In this document: piece after piece, positions 31,592 to 42,219 of the stretch
Position numbering within the stretch: position 1 is the first letter of the stretch
How the letters are laid out: every line of letters begins with the position of its first letter
NCBI GenBank assembly: GCA_003259005.1
Contig: QLII01000001.1
Span: 1,612,001-1,676,000 of the forward strand
Direction: 5' to 3'
From: Spirosoma telluris
GTDB taxonomy: Bacteria; Bacteroidota; Bacteroidia; Cytophagales; Spirosomataceae
Length of the DNA: 64,000 nt
The notes under the pieces: model-generated
What the model saw: only the letters and a program-made list of their open reading frames with translations
Databases searched by the model: none
What the model was told of the DNA's origin: nothing
Translations under genes and position numbers: made by a program

Positions 31592-31657
31592 TGTAGAATG
31601 AATAATGTATAATGGCCTGAAGCCCCAATTTCCTACACATTATTCATTCTACATTAT
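31588..31657. repeat. 21-bp-arm hairpin overlapping the miaB stop (class B')
   Basis: Arms 31588-31608 and 31637-31657 (ATAATGTAGAATGAATAATG then T) are perfectly complementary. The left arm includes the miaB TAA stop. More complementary ATTCATTA text continues to within 5 bases of the next start codon. Confidence 0.85.
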
Positions 31658-31675
31658 CCATTATTCATTAAAAAG

Positions 31676-33049
31676 ATGAATCAACAGGAAATTCAAAGCG
31701 TTAAACAGCGCTTCGGTATAATTGGTAATGCGCCTGCGCTCAACTACGCTATTAATGTAGCCATGCAGGTAGCCGCTACCGACCTGACTGTGCTTATTAC
31801 GGGTGAAAGTGGCAGTGGGAAAGAATCATTTTCCAAGATTATCCACAGCCTGAGTGCCCGAAAACACGGTCAGTTTATTGCCATCAACTGTGGAGCTATT
31901 CCCGAAGGCACCATCGACTCGGAACTATTCGGGCACGAAAAAGGCTCGTTTACCGGTGCCGTTGATTCCCGCAAAGGGTATTTTGAGACAACCAATGGAG
32001 GAACCATTTTTTTAGATGAAATTGGCGAAATGCCACTGGGTACTCAGGCTCGCCTGCTGCGTGTGCTCGAAAATGGCGAGTTTATTCGCGTTGGTTCTTC
32101 GAAAACCCAGAAAACCGACGTCCGTGTTGTCGCGGCAACGAATGTTAACCTACTGGATGCGGTCGAAAAAGGAAAGTTTCGGGAAGATCTATATTATCGA
32201 CTTAATACCGTTCCCATTTTTGTGCCGCCCCTTCGCGAGCGTGGTACCGACATCGAGTTACTGTTTCGTAAGTTCACTACTGATTTTGCCGAACGCTACC
32301 GCATCAATCCATTACAGTTGACCGAAGGCGCTAAGCAAACACTCGTAGCCTATCCATTTCCTGGTAATATCCGCCAGTTGAAAAATATTGCGGAACAGGT
32401 ATCCATTCTTGAGTCGGAACAGAATAAACCGATTGACGCCGAAACGCTGGCCAAATACCTGCCCCTTTCCCAGCAACCAAATCGAACGTTGGCCCTGTTT
32501 CCGCAGGCTCATGGTACGAATGGTGAAAATTTTTCGGAACGCGAACTGCTCTACAAAGTGCTGTTTGATATGCGCCGGGATGTGAATGACTTAAAAAAAC
32601 TCGTTCGCGATGTGCTTGGCAATGAACAGGATGGGCGGCAAATTCTGCACAATCACAAAGATCTGTTTGATTCCATTGCACCGGATGCCGACATTCGCCC
32701 ATCTACCGATCTGAGCGTAACCCGCTTTTTGCCTGCTACAAACGGCTCCATTCGTCCAGAGAGTCCGCCCCGGCCTACCGTACCACCTTCTGAAACCTAT
32801 GGCAGTCACCCGCCTGTACAGATTTTCGACGATGTCGATGGTGATGTCAATGAGGTGACGGAGGTAGAAGATGTAACCCACGAAACTGAAGAAGACGATT
32901 CACTTTCGCTCGAACGACAGGAGAAAGAAATGATTCTTAAAGCACTTCGGCGCAATAACAACAAGCGTAAATACGCAGCACAGGCACTTGGCATCTCCGA
33001 GCGGACATTATACCGGAAAATTAAACAGTATGAGATTGATGAAGAGTAA
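31676..33049 (+). CDS. Sigma-54-dependent Fis-family transcriptional regulator
   Basis: About 457 aa. The AAA+ domain fills residues 10-240 with [11 protein letters not shown] (Walker A), [13 protein letters not shown] (a Ser variant of the GAFTGA sigma-54 contact loop), [12 protein letters not shown] (Walker B) and the arginine-finger region. No response-regulator or GAF domain precedes it. A long acidic linker leads to a Fis-type helix-turn-helix at the C-terminus ([20 protein letters not shown]). Order miaB, this gene, lptE, TPR gene, secG is a recurring Bacteroidota arrangement as far as I recall. Confidence 0.92.
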   Translation: MNQQEIQSVKQRFGIIGNAPALNYAINVAMQVAATDLTVLITGESGSGKESFSKIIHSLSARKHGQFIAINCGAIPEGTIDSELFGHEKGSFTGAVDSRKGYFETTNGGTIFLDEIGEMPLGTQARLLRVLENGEFIRVGSSKTQKTDVRVVAATNVNLLDAVEKGKFREDLYYRLNTVPIFVPPLRERGTDIELLFRKFTTDFAERYRINPLQLTEGAKQTLVAYPFPGNIRQLKNIAEQVSILESEQNKPIDAETLAKYLPLSQQPNRTLALFPQAHGTNGENFSERELLYKVLFDMRRDVNDLKKLVRDVLGNEQDGRQILHNHKDLFDSIAPDADIRPSTDLSVTRFLPATNGSIRPESPPRPTVPPSETYGSHPPVQIFDDVDGDVNEVTEVEDVTHETEEDDSLSLERQEKEMILKALRRNNNKRKYAAQALGISERTLYRKIKQYEIDEE

Positions 33050-33057
33050 ATTAATAG

Positions 33058-33141
33058 TGAAGAGTGAAGAAGTAAGAATGAAGAATAGCAAGGCCATTCG
33101 TTTCCTGTTCCTATTTTTCATTCTTACTTCTTCACTCTTCA
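33058..33141. repeat. 25-bp perfect hairpin enclosing the lptE start codon (class D)
   Basis: Arms 33058-33082 (TGAAGAGTGAAGAAGTAAGA then ATGAA) and 33117-33141 are perfectly complementary. The lptE ATG (33078-33080) lies inside the left arm. The right arm encodes the end of the signal peptide just before the lipobox. Confidence 0.9.
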
Positions 33142-33598
33142 TTCAATCCTGCGGAGTGTATTCCTTTACTGGCACGACGCTTTCGCCAGACATAAAAACG
33201 GTTACGGTAAATAACTTTGTGCTGGCTACAGCGGGGGGCCTGCCAATCTGCCACTTACCTTTAACGAGAAGCTAAAGGAGTATTACCAACGGTACACGAA
33301 CCTGAAAGTGGTACCGGCCAACGGCGACATGGTGCTGGAGGGAAATATAACCGGATATGATCTAGTAGCCGTTGCCCCTACAGCTCAGGATCAGGCGGGC
33401 GTTAACCGATTGCAAATCACGGTTTTGGCCCGATTTTATAATAATAAAGACGAGAGTAAAAACTTTGAGCAATCCTTTTCATTCTATCAGGATTTCCCAC
33501 AGGGACAAACGCTAAGCCAGAATGAAAGCCGTTTAGTGCCCAAAATTCTGGATCAGATCGTTCTCGATATATTTAATAAAACGGCCGCTGACTGGTAA
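33078..33598 (+). CDS. lptE: LPS assembly lipoprotein LptE
   Basis: About 173 aa. Lipoprotein signal with lipobox FIQSC, then CGVYSFTGTTLSPDIKTVTV, the typical Bacteroidota LptE N-terminus; the partner of LptD in the outer membrane. One G is missing in the G6 run 33233-33238; restoring it reads TAGGPANLPLTFNEKLKEYY and joins the halves. ATG 33078 is chosen because it gives a clean signal peptide. Start and signal sequence lie in a perfect hairpin, so translation could depend on its opening. Confidence 0.87.
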
Positions 33599-33660
33599 AA
33601 TGAATGATGAATTGTAAGAAGTTTTTTTCATTTTTCATTCATCATTCATCATTCATCATT
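33596..33660. repeat. Palindromic spacer, ATTCATCATT vocabulary (class B)
   Basis: GAATGATGAAT next to the lptE stop faces a run of ATTCATC and ATTCATCATT copies. About 11 contiguous bases can pair in several registers. Confidence 0.6.
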
Positions 33661-33671
33661 ACTTTCGACCC

Positions 33672-34502
33672 ATGCTTGCCATCGATAAAGAAACTTTTTC
33701 GTACTGGGTCACCCATCCCGACGATCTATCTGCTACCGATTTTTTACAGTTGCAGGAAAGCTTGTCAACATACCCATACTGCCAATCACTCCACACACTA
33801 ACAGCAAAGGCAGCTTCTGTACATCAGCGAAGTCAGGCCATCTCCTATGTGCGTCAGGCAGCAGCCCACGCACTGAGCCGCAACTCTCTGCGAAAACTGA
33901 TTGAGAATGAGTTCCAATGGTCGGATAATTTGCTCACAAAACTGAATGAATTATCGGCAAAACATGTCCCCATTCCCGACGACTATCAGCAGGAAAGCTA
34001 TGCACTTTTCAAGTCGAAGGCGGGTTTAGGAAATGGGTTTCCAAAGTTATCGCTCCTCCGACTACCTGTTCCAGGCACAATTGAACGGAAAGAAACAATA
34101 CCCACTCCAGAAGACCCAACCCTGGCTGAGACTAATCTGCAGCATGAACTTGCTCAAATAGCCGAACCAGTTGTTGTACTACCTGAACTCTCCCCTGCCG
34201 ATCTCGAACGGCAACGTCAGTTTGACCTGATCGACAGTTTTATAAAGAACGAGCCCCGCATTTCGCCCGTGCGTACTAAGCTTGACGCACCGCTGGAGCA
34301 GGAAGATTTAACCAAACGTACCAAGCCTGTTGGTGGTGGCTTAGTAACCGAAAGTTTCGCAAAAATTCTGGAGAAACAGGGGAAATTAGATAAGGCGCGC
34401 GAAATCTACAAGAAACTAATAGTGAAAAATCCCGAAAAAAAAGCGTACTTTGCGGCAAAAATCAGCGAATTAGAGAACACTAAGAATTCGACAGAGGACT
34501 AA
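33672..34502 (+). CDS. Uncharacterised protein with C-terminal tetratricopeptide-like repeat
   Basis: About 276 aa, no signal peptide. The N-terminal 90 residues (FLQLQESLSTYPYCQSLHTL) resemble a helical region conserved next to secG in Bacteroidota. A variable Pro/Glu-rich middle follows. The last 45 residues form one TPR-like hairpin (FAKILEKQGKLDKAREIYKK). It lies between lptE and secG on the same strand, so a link to envelope biogenesis is plausible but only by position. Confidence 0.75.
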   Translation: MLAIDKETFSYWVTHPDDLSATDFLQLQESLSTYPYCQSLHTLTAKAASVHQRSQAISYVRQAAAHALSRNSLRKLIENEFQWSDNLLTKLNELSAKHVPIPDDYQQESYALFKSKAGLGNGFPKLSLLRLPVPGTIERKETIPTPEDPTLAETNLQHELAQIAEPVVVLPELSPADLERQRQFDLIDSFIKNEPRISPVRTKLDAPLEQEDLTKRTKPVGGGLVTESFAKILEKQGKLDKAREIYKKLIVKNPEKKAYFAAKISELENTKNSTED

Positions 34503-34558
34503 GTTTTTTTCTCTACATCTGAAAACGCATTAACCAAAAAAATTTAGCAACTTTTTTC

Positions 34559-34963
34559 ATGATAACGGCAACTATTGTCATCATTTGTATTATTACCGTT
34601 CTGCTTATCCTTATTGTATTGATTCAGAACTCAAAAGGCGGAGGATTGGCTGGTGAATTTGGCGGCCTGGGTTCTAACCAACTGATGGGCGTTAAGAAAA
34701 CCACCGATCTGCTTGAACAAATTACCTGGGGCCTTGGTATCGCTATGATGGTGCTGTCGATGGCGTCTTATATTATGGTTGATCGCAATCAGACAACGGG
34801 TATCAACAGTGCAAACGTCGATCGGGCTCAGACCCAGACACTGCCAGGTGCAGCCGCTCCAACGCCTGCGCCTAGCGCGGCAAACGGTGCTGCTCCAAGT
34901 CAGGCGGTTCCAGGTGCTCAGACACCAGGCGCGTCTACTTCGGCTTTGACGCCCCAGAAGTAA
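34559..34963 (+). CDS. secG: Preprotein translocase subunit SecG
   Basis: 134 aa with two transmembrane helices (residues about 3-22 and 55-75) joined by the conserved loop SKGGGLAGEFGGLGSNQLMG. This is the accessory subunit of the SecYEG channel. An Ala/Pro/Gln-rich C-terminal tail of about 50 residues is unusual in sequence but common in this phylum. A strong palindromic terminator follows 4 bases after the stop. Confidence 0.93.
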   Translation: MITATIVIICIITVLLILIVLIQNSKGGGLAGEFGGLGSNQLMGVKKTTDLLEQITWGLGIAMMVLSMASYIMVDRNQTTGINSANVDRAQTQTLPGAAAPTPAPSAANGAAPSQAVPGAQTPGASTSALTPQK

Positions 34964-34967
34964 AATT

Positions 34968-35027
34968 TTCCAATCATAAAAAAAGCCATACCTTTTCGAA
35001 AAGGTATGGCTTTTTTTATGATTGGAA
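34968..35027. terminator. 60-bp perfect palindrome, bidirectional terminator
   Basis: Arms 34968-34997 and 34998-35027 are exactly complementary (core AAAAGCCATACCTTTTC / GAAAAGGTATGGCTTTT), with A- and T-runs. It fills the gap between convergent secG and the gene at 35028. Confidence 0.92.
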
Positions 35028-35734
35028 TTAGGCAACTGCTTGTGCCAGCAATTGCCGGGCAATAGGCAGCAGCGTTTCCTGAACAGGATAGATCCGCTTA
35101 CTCTCCAGCATATACGTAGCCGGATTCGGTAAATAGCGATGCCGCCGAATCAGATCGAGTTTAATATTTTCAACGGTATTAGCTAAGCTCTTCCTGACCG
35201 TTTCTACAAAGCGTAACTGCACTAATCGCCCCCTGGCTCCTGCTCGGAATAAAGCCTCATGGAAAAATAATAGACCTGCGTTTCGGCCTGACTAGTTGCG
35301 TGAATGAGTAAATAGCCTTCCTCTGGCCGCAAGGGCAATAAGCCCACTGGCGCAAGTGTCAGCGACTGGGCAATATCTGCCCATCGCTGGTGACCTTCGG
35401 TTAACAACGCCTGAAAACGAGGAAGAGCAAATTCCATAATAGCATCCACCTCCGTCATAAAGTCAGGGTCCGTTACCTCAGATTTATACTCGATGCGGGG
35501 AGGTGGTCCACTAACTCGGCTAACTCGCTTGGGGAACGCAGCATTTAACGTACCTTTGCCCCTCGCAAAACGAATACCGGCATCATAGTGACTGCGTAGT
35601 TCGGGCAAATCAGGACAGAGTTTGTATTCCGTAAAGTTCTGCTGAACAGCCTGCAAGTATGCCATCACGACATATTTCTGATATTCGGCATCAAGCCAGT
35701 TATGCGTAAACCAGTCAGGTTGTAATTTTTTCAT
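35028..35734 (-). CDS. Conserved hypothetical protein
   Basis: Restoring one base in the run 35229-35233 (G on the coding strand) gives about 235 aa. It has no signal peptide. The N-terminus MKKLQPDWFTHNWLDAEYQK and the segment PDLPELRSHYDAGIRFARGKG are distinctive, but I do not recognise the family. It is mostly alpha/beta with an IHATSQAETQVYYFSMRLY strand region. It is transcribed divergently from groES and convergently to secG. Function unknown. Confidence 0.7.
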
Positions 35735-35814
35735 AAACCGAGAAAGCTTATTTTAAGGGTGTATGATTTGGTTAATCTAAGCAATCATTCTTAAACAACC
35801 AAATTCTATTCGCC

Positions 35815-35916
35815 ATGAGTGCAGTATCTGCCAAAGGAAGTTTAGCCAATGTAGCGAATGGCAGTATGTCAGTCAAAAACCTGAAAAATTGGCAGTTTAG
35901 CGCATTGGCACAGTAA
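35815..35916 (+). CDS. Possible 33-aa leader peptide upstream of groES
   Basis: An open frame MSAVSAKGSLANVANGS.. ending SALAQ with codons like its neighbours, preceded by CTATTCGCC. It lies between a divergent gene and groES. It overlaps three ATTGGC copies that look regulatory, so it may be chance. Confidence 0.25.
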   Translation: MSAVSAKGSLANVANGSMSVKNLKNWQFSALAQ

Positions 35917-35921
35917 TTGGC
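35888..35921 (+). promoter_or_regulatory. Triple ATTGGC repeat upstream of groES
   Basis: ATTGGC occurs at 35888, 35904 and 35916 (spacing 16 and 12). TTGGCAC-N5-TTGG (35906-35920) is one base from the sigma-54 -24/-12 pattern. No CIRCE inverted repeat was seen. It could drive or regulate groESL. Confidence 0.3.
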
Positions 35922-35985
35922 GGATCGAGAACGTCGTGTACGTATCAATACACAAACAGTTAATAACCTTAATCAACTCATTATC

Positions 35986-36282
35986 ATGGTAGCAGAAACG
36001 GAAAGCGTTAAAGTGAACGTGAAACCGCTGGCCGACCGGGTGCTGGTAGAAGCCGCACCGGCTGAAGAAAAAACCTCGTTTGGAATTATCATTCCAGACA
36101 CGGCGAAAGAAAAACCCCAGCGTGGTACGGTCGTTGCCGTTGGCGCAGGCAAGAAAGATGAGCCGCTGACGGTTCAGGTGGGCGATACGGTATTGTATGG
36201 CAAATATGCTGGTACAGAAATCACCGTTGATGGCAAAGAGTACCTCATCATGCGTGAATCCGACATTTTCGCAATCCTTTAA
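35986..36282 (+). CDS. groS: Co-chaperonin GroES
   Basis: About 98 aa. [20 protein letters not shown] starts the fold, [20 protein letters not shown] includes the mobile loop, and [20 protein letters not shown] ends it. It caps GroEL, encoded by the next gene. The start at ATG 35986 is taken because the upstream extension is not conserved-looking. A palindromic spacer separates it from groEL. Confidence 0.96.
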   Translation: MVAETESVKVNVKPLADRVLVEAAPAEEKTSFGIIIPDTAKEKPQRGTVVAVGAGKKDEPLTVQVGDTVLYGKYAGTEITVDGKEYLIMRESDIFAIL

Positions 36283-36287
36283 TTCAA

Positions 36288-38026
<1,739 letters not shown>

Positions 38027-38072
38027 TCGTCTGAACCAGGATTTTCCTGATTTTAAGGATTACTCTGATTTT

Positions 38073-38110
38073 GCAAAACGCTCCTGATCGTACGATCAGG
38101 AGCGTTTTGC
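38073..38110. terminator. groEL terminator palindrome
   Basis: A 38-bp perfect palindrome (GCAAAACGCTCCTGATCGT and its complement) followed by TTTT. Just before it, 38031-38070 carries ATTTTCCTGATTTT text similar to the hairpin at 50635. Confidence 0.9.
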
Positions 38111-38200
38111 TTTTCTAAAGAGTCATAGCAAAGTCACATAATAGGGCAGTTAAATTAACTGGTTATTGTAGCTTTGATATGGATATTAATAAGAGCATGT

Positions 38201-38626
38201 ATGAAGAAGTTCTTCTCGACAGAAGGAATTTTACAGGAAAGTGGCCTTACGTTAGTTAGGATTATCGTTGGTTTGTTCCTGGTATATCATGGCTGGGAAG
38301 TATTCGATGCGACTAAAATGAACGAATATGCAGCCTGGGATAATTTCAGGCAGGACTTCTCCCCTACGTTCATGGTTTACCTAGGTAAAGGTTCTGAATT
38401 GATAGCTGGCCTGCTGCTTACCGCTGGCTTATTCACTCGATTAGCCTGTTTGCTTATTATAGGCACGATGCTTTACATTGCTTTCTTCGTAGGCCACGGA
38501 AAAATTTGGTACGAGGATCAACATCCTTTTTTATTCGCTCTACTTGCCCTGGTTTTCTTCTTTACCGGGTCTGGTAAATGGAGTATAGATGCCCTGGTCT
38601 GGAAAAATTATCACCAAAAAGGATAG
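38201..38626 (+). CDS. DoxX-family membrane protein
   Basis: About 141 aa with four transmembrane helices (TLVRIIVGLFLVYHGWE, SELIAGLLLTAGLF, LLIIGTMLYIAFFVG, PFLFALLALVFFF). This is the DoxX/YphA-like fold; members are linked to redox or thiosulfate metabolism but the role here is unknown. The start 38201 (MKKFFSTEG) is preferred over an in-frame codon nine residues upstream. Confidence 0.85.
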   Translation: MKKFFSTEGILQESGLTLVRIIVGLFLVYHGWEVFDATKMNEYAAWDNFRQDFSPTFMVYLGKGSELIAGLLLTAGLFTRLACLLIIGTMLYIAFFVGHGKIWYEDQHPFLFALLALVFFFTGSGKWSIDALVWKNYHQKG

Positions 38627-38820
38627 TATACATTCCGACTTGACTGAGTTAAGACAGTTAGCCAATAAAACTCGGGAACGCGCCTGAGCAAAGAGAGTAA
38701 ATTGGGGAATTAAAGAGAAAGCCGCCTGAAAATGAGCTTAACTACGCTAGTTTCTCTACTTAGTTAAGTATCCTAATAAGTACTCAATGTCGGAGAAATA
38801 GTAAATTATAGACAAACAAA

Positions 38821-38849
38821 AAAGCCAAGCGAGATACTCTCTTGGCTTT
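38821..38849. terminator. Hairpin in the DoxX-lolD spacer
   Basis: AAAGCCAA pairs with TTGGCTTT, with inner GAGA/TCTC pairs, an A-run on the left (CAAACAAAAAA) and TTTC on the right. It could end lolD transcripts on the minus strand. The spacer 38627-39066 otherwise holds AT-rich DNA and no gene. Confidence 0.6.
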
Positions 38850-38993
38850 CTGATTTACTCAACGTTATGAAAAACTTTTCTTTTCGACACAATTATAAAA
38901 CAAAAATAGAGAATTTTGATTCTTTTTTGTAAAATATTTTTTTCACAAAAACATAAACCTTTAATAATTAAGCATTTACAATAAAAAATGTTG

Positions 38994-39047
38994 GCTATTT
39001 CGGCTTATTTTTTAAGTAGATCTACTTAAAAAATAAGCCGAAATAGC
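38994..39047. repeat. 54-bp perfect palindrome with no loop
   Basis: Arms 38994-39020 and 39021-39047 (start GCTATTTCGGCTTATTTTTT, centre AGATCT) are exactly complementary. It lies 20 bases beyond the lolD stop and could act as a terminator, but the absence of any loop is unusual. Confidence 0.85.
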
Positions 39048-39066
39048 TTAAACGCATGATCTATTG

Positions 39067-39725
39067 TTAATTAAACAAAAGCCCATCACGGATGGTTACT
39101 GTTCGGTCGGCGAGGGCAGCTAATGCTTCGTTGTGCGTTACAATAATGAACGTCTGACCTAGCTCATCACGGAGTCGAAAGAATAGCTGATGCAGCTCTT
39201 CCGCATTCCTGGAATCCAGGTTACCGCTGGGTTCATCGGCAAAAACTATGGCCGGTTGATTAATTAGTGCTCGCGCAACAGCCACCCGCTGTTGTTCTCC
39301 TCCCGATAGTTGAGAAGGTAGATTTGTTAGCCGGTCACGTAAGCCAAGCTTTTCTAATAATTCGGTGGCTCGTTGCCGAACAGCGCCCTCGTCTTTGCCC
39401 GCTATAAATCCCGGTAGACATACGTTTTCCAGAGCTGTGAACTCGGGTAGTAGGTTATTGAACTGAAACACAAAGCCAATACGCTCATTGCGAAACTGAG
39501 CCAATTGGCGATCATTTAAGGCGAATACATCTTGTCCAGCAATCTGTAGTTCACCCGAATCAGGCCTGTCAAGTGTACCGAGAATCTGTAATAGGGTCGT
39601 TTTCCCTGCCCCAGATGCCCCACAATAGAGACAACTTCGCCCGGTTCAATGTTCAGGTTGATTCCTTTCAGAACGGGCAGCTTGCCGTAGTTCCGGCGTA
39701 TATCAGTAGTTTGAAGAAGCGACAT
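39067..39725 (-). CDS. lolD: ABC transporter ATPase, LolD-like
   Basis: About 219 aa. Walker A is [12 protein letters not shown] once one base is restored in 39618-39621 (G-run on the coding strand, exactly in the Walker A). The signature [15 protein letters not shown], Walker [15 protein letters not shown] and the switch His are intact. The lipoprotein-sorting type is suggested by VVSIVGASG and [10 protein letters not shown]. The likely permease is at 18124. MacB-like function is the alternative. Confidence 0.88.
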
Positions 39726-39726
39726 C

Positions 39727-39835
39727 TAAAGAATGATAAATGATAAATGATGAATGATTGCGAAAAAAGGAGGTAGCATAATCAATTTTAGTCGATCACG
39801 TGTATCATTCCTCATTCATCATTCATCATTTCCTG
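39727..39835. repeat. Palindromic spacer between lolD and sucC (class B)
   Basis: GATAAATGATAAATGATGAATGAT on the left (39734 onward, in pieces) faces ATCATTCCTCATTCATCATTC on the right. Pairing is imperfect. The two genes are divergent, so promoters must lie in or near this element. Confidence 0.6.
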
Positions 39836-39886
39836 TTAACTTGCCGCACAAAAATACGATTTCCAATCCTCCTTGTTGCAGTTGTC

Positions 39887-41103
39887 ATGAATATACACGA
39901 GTATCAGGGTAAAGAAATTCTCAAAAAGTACGGTGTCCGCATTCAGGAGGGCATTGTCGCTGAGTCGCCCGAAAAAGCCGTTGAAGCCGCCAAATTGATA
40001 ATCGCTCAATCGGGCCAGAAATTTGTGGTGGTTAAGTCCCAAATCCATGCTGGCGGACGAGGAAAAGGCCAGATTGTGGGTTCCGAGCAACGCGGAGTAG
40101 CCTTAGCCAAATCGGTCGATGCTGTGCGCGACATCGCCAAAAACCTTATCGGGAATGTGCTGGTTACCCACCAGACAGGTCCAGAAGGCAAACGGGTTAA
40201 CAAAGTTCTCATTGCCGAGGACGTCTATTATCCAGGAGCATCGTCGCCCAAAGAAATGTACATCGGCATCCTGCTCGATCGTAGCAAAGCCTGCAACGTA
40301 ATTATGGCCAGTACCGAAGGGGGTATGGACATTGAAGAAGTTGCGGAGCATTCGCCCGAAAAGATTGTGAAGGAGTGGATCGACCCAGCCGTTGGCCTCC
40401 AGCCTTTCCAGGCCCGCAAGGTAGCGTTTGGACTCGGTCTCGAAGGTGAAGCCTTCAAAGAGATGGTGAAGTTCATTACCTCGCTCTACAAAGCCTATGT
40501 TGATACAGACGCGTCGATGTTTGAGATTAACCCAGTCCTAAAAACGTCGGACAATAAAATCCTGGCTGTCGATGCTAAGGTTAATCTAGATGATAACGCC
40601 CTCTATCGTCATCCTGATCTGAAAGCCATGCGTGATCTGGCCGAAGAAGATCCGCTCGAAGTAGAAGCTTCTGCCAGTGACCTGAACTATGTAAAACTCG
40701 ATGGAAACGTAGGTTGCATGGTAAACGGTGCTGGTCTGGCTATGGCTACCATGGACATCATTAAACTGTCGGGTGGCGAACCCGCCAACTTCCTTGATGT
40801 TGGGGTGGAGCTAATGCCAAAACAGTAGAAGCTGGTTTCCGCATCATCCTGAAAGATCCGAATGTTAAAGCCATTCTGATCAACATCTTTGGGGGTATCG
40901 TTCGTTGCGACCGTGTCGCTACTGGCGTTGTGGAGGCTTACAAAGCCATCGGTGATATTCCAGTTCCAATTATCGTTCGTCTACAGGGAACGAACGCAGC
41001 TGAAGGCGCGAAAATCATTGATGATTCTGGCCTGAAAGTACAGTCGGCTGTTGAGCTAAAAGAAGCCGCCGAAAAAGTACGGCAGGTTGTCGCAGCATTG
41101 TAA
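39887..41103 (+). CDS. sucC: Succinyl-CoA synthetase beta subunit
   Basis: About 405 aa. [17 protein letters not shown], the ATP-grasp loop [15 protein letters not shown] and the C-terminal [18 protein letters not shown] are diagnostic. It forms succinyl-CoA synthetase of the TCA cycle with SucD, whose gene is not in the window. One G is missing in 40802-40805 ([15 protein letters not shown] when corrected), which otherwise stops the frame at 40828. Confidence 0.95.
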
Positions 41104-41134
41104 TGTCTGCGACAGCATCTTGCTGTCGCAGACA
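41104..41134 (+). repeat. 14-bp stem immediately after the sucC stop
   Basis: TGTCTGCGACAGCA pairs perfectly with TGCTGTCGCAGACA around a TCT loop, starting the base after the stop. It has no T-run of its own; the next hairpin provides it. Confidence 0.8.
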
Positions 41135-41173
41135 TATAAAAAAGCCGGGACTTTCGTCTCGGCTTTTTTATAT
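41134..41173. terminator. Bidirectional terminator between sucC and the M48 gene
   Basis: ATATAAAAAAGCCGGGA pairs with TCTCGGCTTTTTTATAT (16 of 17 plus one wobble). A- and T-runs on both sides fit convergent use. Confidence 0.9.
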
Positions 41174-41188
41174 GTAAACATTCACAAA

Positions 41189-42022
41189 TTACCGCCGTGC
41201 GCTGGCATAATACTTCTGTGCATCAGGCAGTAATTTCTGTAAATCAGCAATCCGACGGGAATCAGATGGGTGATCAGAGAAAAACTCGGCAGGTGCTTTT
41301 CCCGAACTAGCTTTGGCCATACGTGTCCAGAACGTAATTGCCTCAGCAGGATTATAGCCCGCCATCGACATAAAGATCAGACCAAGGTGATCCGCTTCTG
41401 ACTCCTGCTTACGGCTATGTGGAAGCGCACCAAAATATTGATACATCAGCGGACCTCCCGTACCAATTGCTTGTTGAAATAAAGCTTGTGTCTGCGGGCT
41501 TTTTGAAGACGTAGCGATTCCAGCTGCCACTTGTCCAGCCTGCAACAGTCCATTAGCAACCAGCCCTTCACTCATCCGTTCGTTTCCATGTTCAGCAATG
41601 GCGTGCGAAACCTCATGACCTAATACAGTTGCTAAGCCAGCTTCATTCTGCGTATAGGGCAAAATGCCGGAGTATACAACAATTTTCCCCCCAGGCATAC
41701 ACCAGGCGTTTACCTGATTGCTTTGCACTAGGTGATACTCCCATTGGAAACCTTCAAGGCGTTTAGCAAAGCCATTACTATTCATGTAACTTTCAACGGC
41801 CTGCCGAATGCGATTACCAACCCGATTAACCATTTCGGCATCGCCACTGCTGGTAGGAACTACCCGACTTGTATCTAAAAATGCTTTATATTGAGTGAAG
41901 CTCATAGCAAGCATATCGTTATTAGGCACTAAAATCAGTTGTTTTCGACCCGTTAAAGGTACCTTCTCGCAAGCGGTTACTGCAAAAGCGATTGACAACA
42001 TGACAATTATGACTTTTCTCAT
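41189..42022 (-). CDS. M48-family metalloprotease lipoprotein (LoiP/BepA-like)
   Basis: 277 aa with a lipoprotein signal (AFAVTACEKVPLTGR). The zinc site GHEVSHAIAEH and a downstream ESEADHLG Glu ligand are intact. Such proteases degrade misassembled outer-membrane proteins from the periplasmic side. No TPR domain follows, so it is nearer LoiP than BepA. Confidence 0.9.
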   Translation of the reverse strand: MRKVIIVMLSIAFAVTACEKVPLTGRKQLILVPNNDMLAMSFTQYKAFLDTSRVVPTSSGDAEMVNRVGNRIRQAVESYMNSNGFAKRLEGFQWEYHLVQSNQVNAWCMPGGKIVVYSGILPYTQNEAGLATVLGHEVSHAIAEHGNERMSEGLVANGLLQAGQVAAGIATSSKSPQTQALFQQAIGTGGPLMYQYFGALPHSRKQESEADHLGLIFMSMAGYNPAEAITFWTRMAKASSGKAPAEFFSDHPSDSRRIADLQKLLPDAQKYYASARR

Positions 42023-42128
42023 TTGTTTGTGTATTGTTTGGTAGTATGTTCTGACGTTATATGACCTGCAAAGTACCAGAATTGTTCAAATTTTTCTGAA
42101 CTGGTGCGGTCGACCCCTCTTTAGTCCT

Positions 42129-42136
42129 TAGATTTG
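42129..42136 (+). promoter_or_regulatory. Candidate -7 box upstream of the FAH hydrolase gene
   Basis: TAGATTTG matches TAnnTTTG. The -33 element is not obvious. It lies just before twin hairpins, which would be in the leader. Confidence 0.4.
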
Positions 42137-42160
42137 TAGCAGCCAAAATAGTTTAGTAAG

Positions 42161-42209
42161 GCGGATTCCTGTCCGCTTTTTACCAATTAGATGCGGATGG
42201 GATGTCCGC
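42161..42209 (+). repeat. Twin short hairpins GCGGAT..TGTCCGC in a leader
   Basis: GCGGATTCCTGTCCGC (42161-42176) and GCGGATGGGATGTCCGC (42193-42209) are near-copies, each with 5-bp GC-rich arms, separated by 16 bases. They end 10 bases before the start codon. Confidence 0.7.
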
Positions 42210-42219
42210 GTTACTCTTT

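Noticed and set aside
34968..35027. Listing this palindrome as one of the new hairpin class
   Set aside because: It has A- and T-runs at both ends and lies between convergent genes, so it is an ordinary bidirectional terminator. The same applies to 7655-7692, 38073-38110 and 41134-41173.
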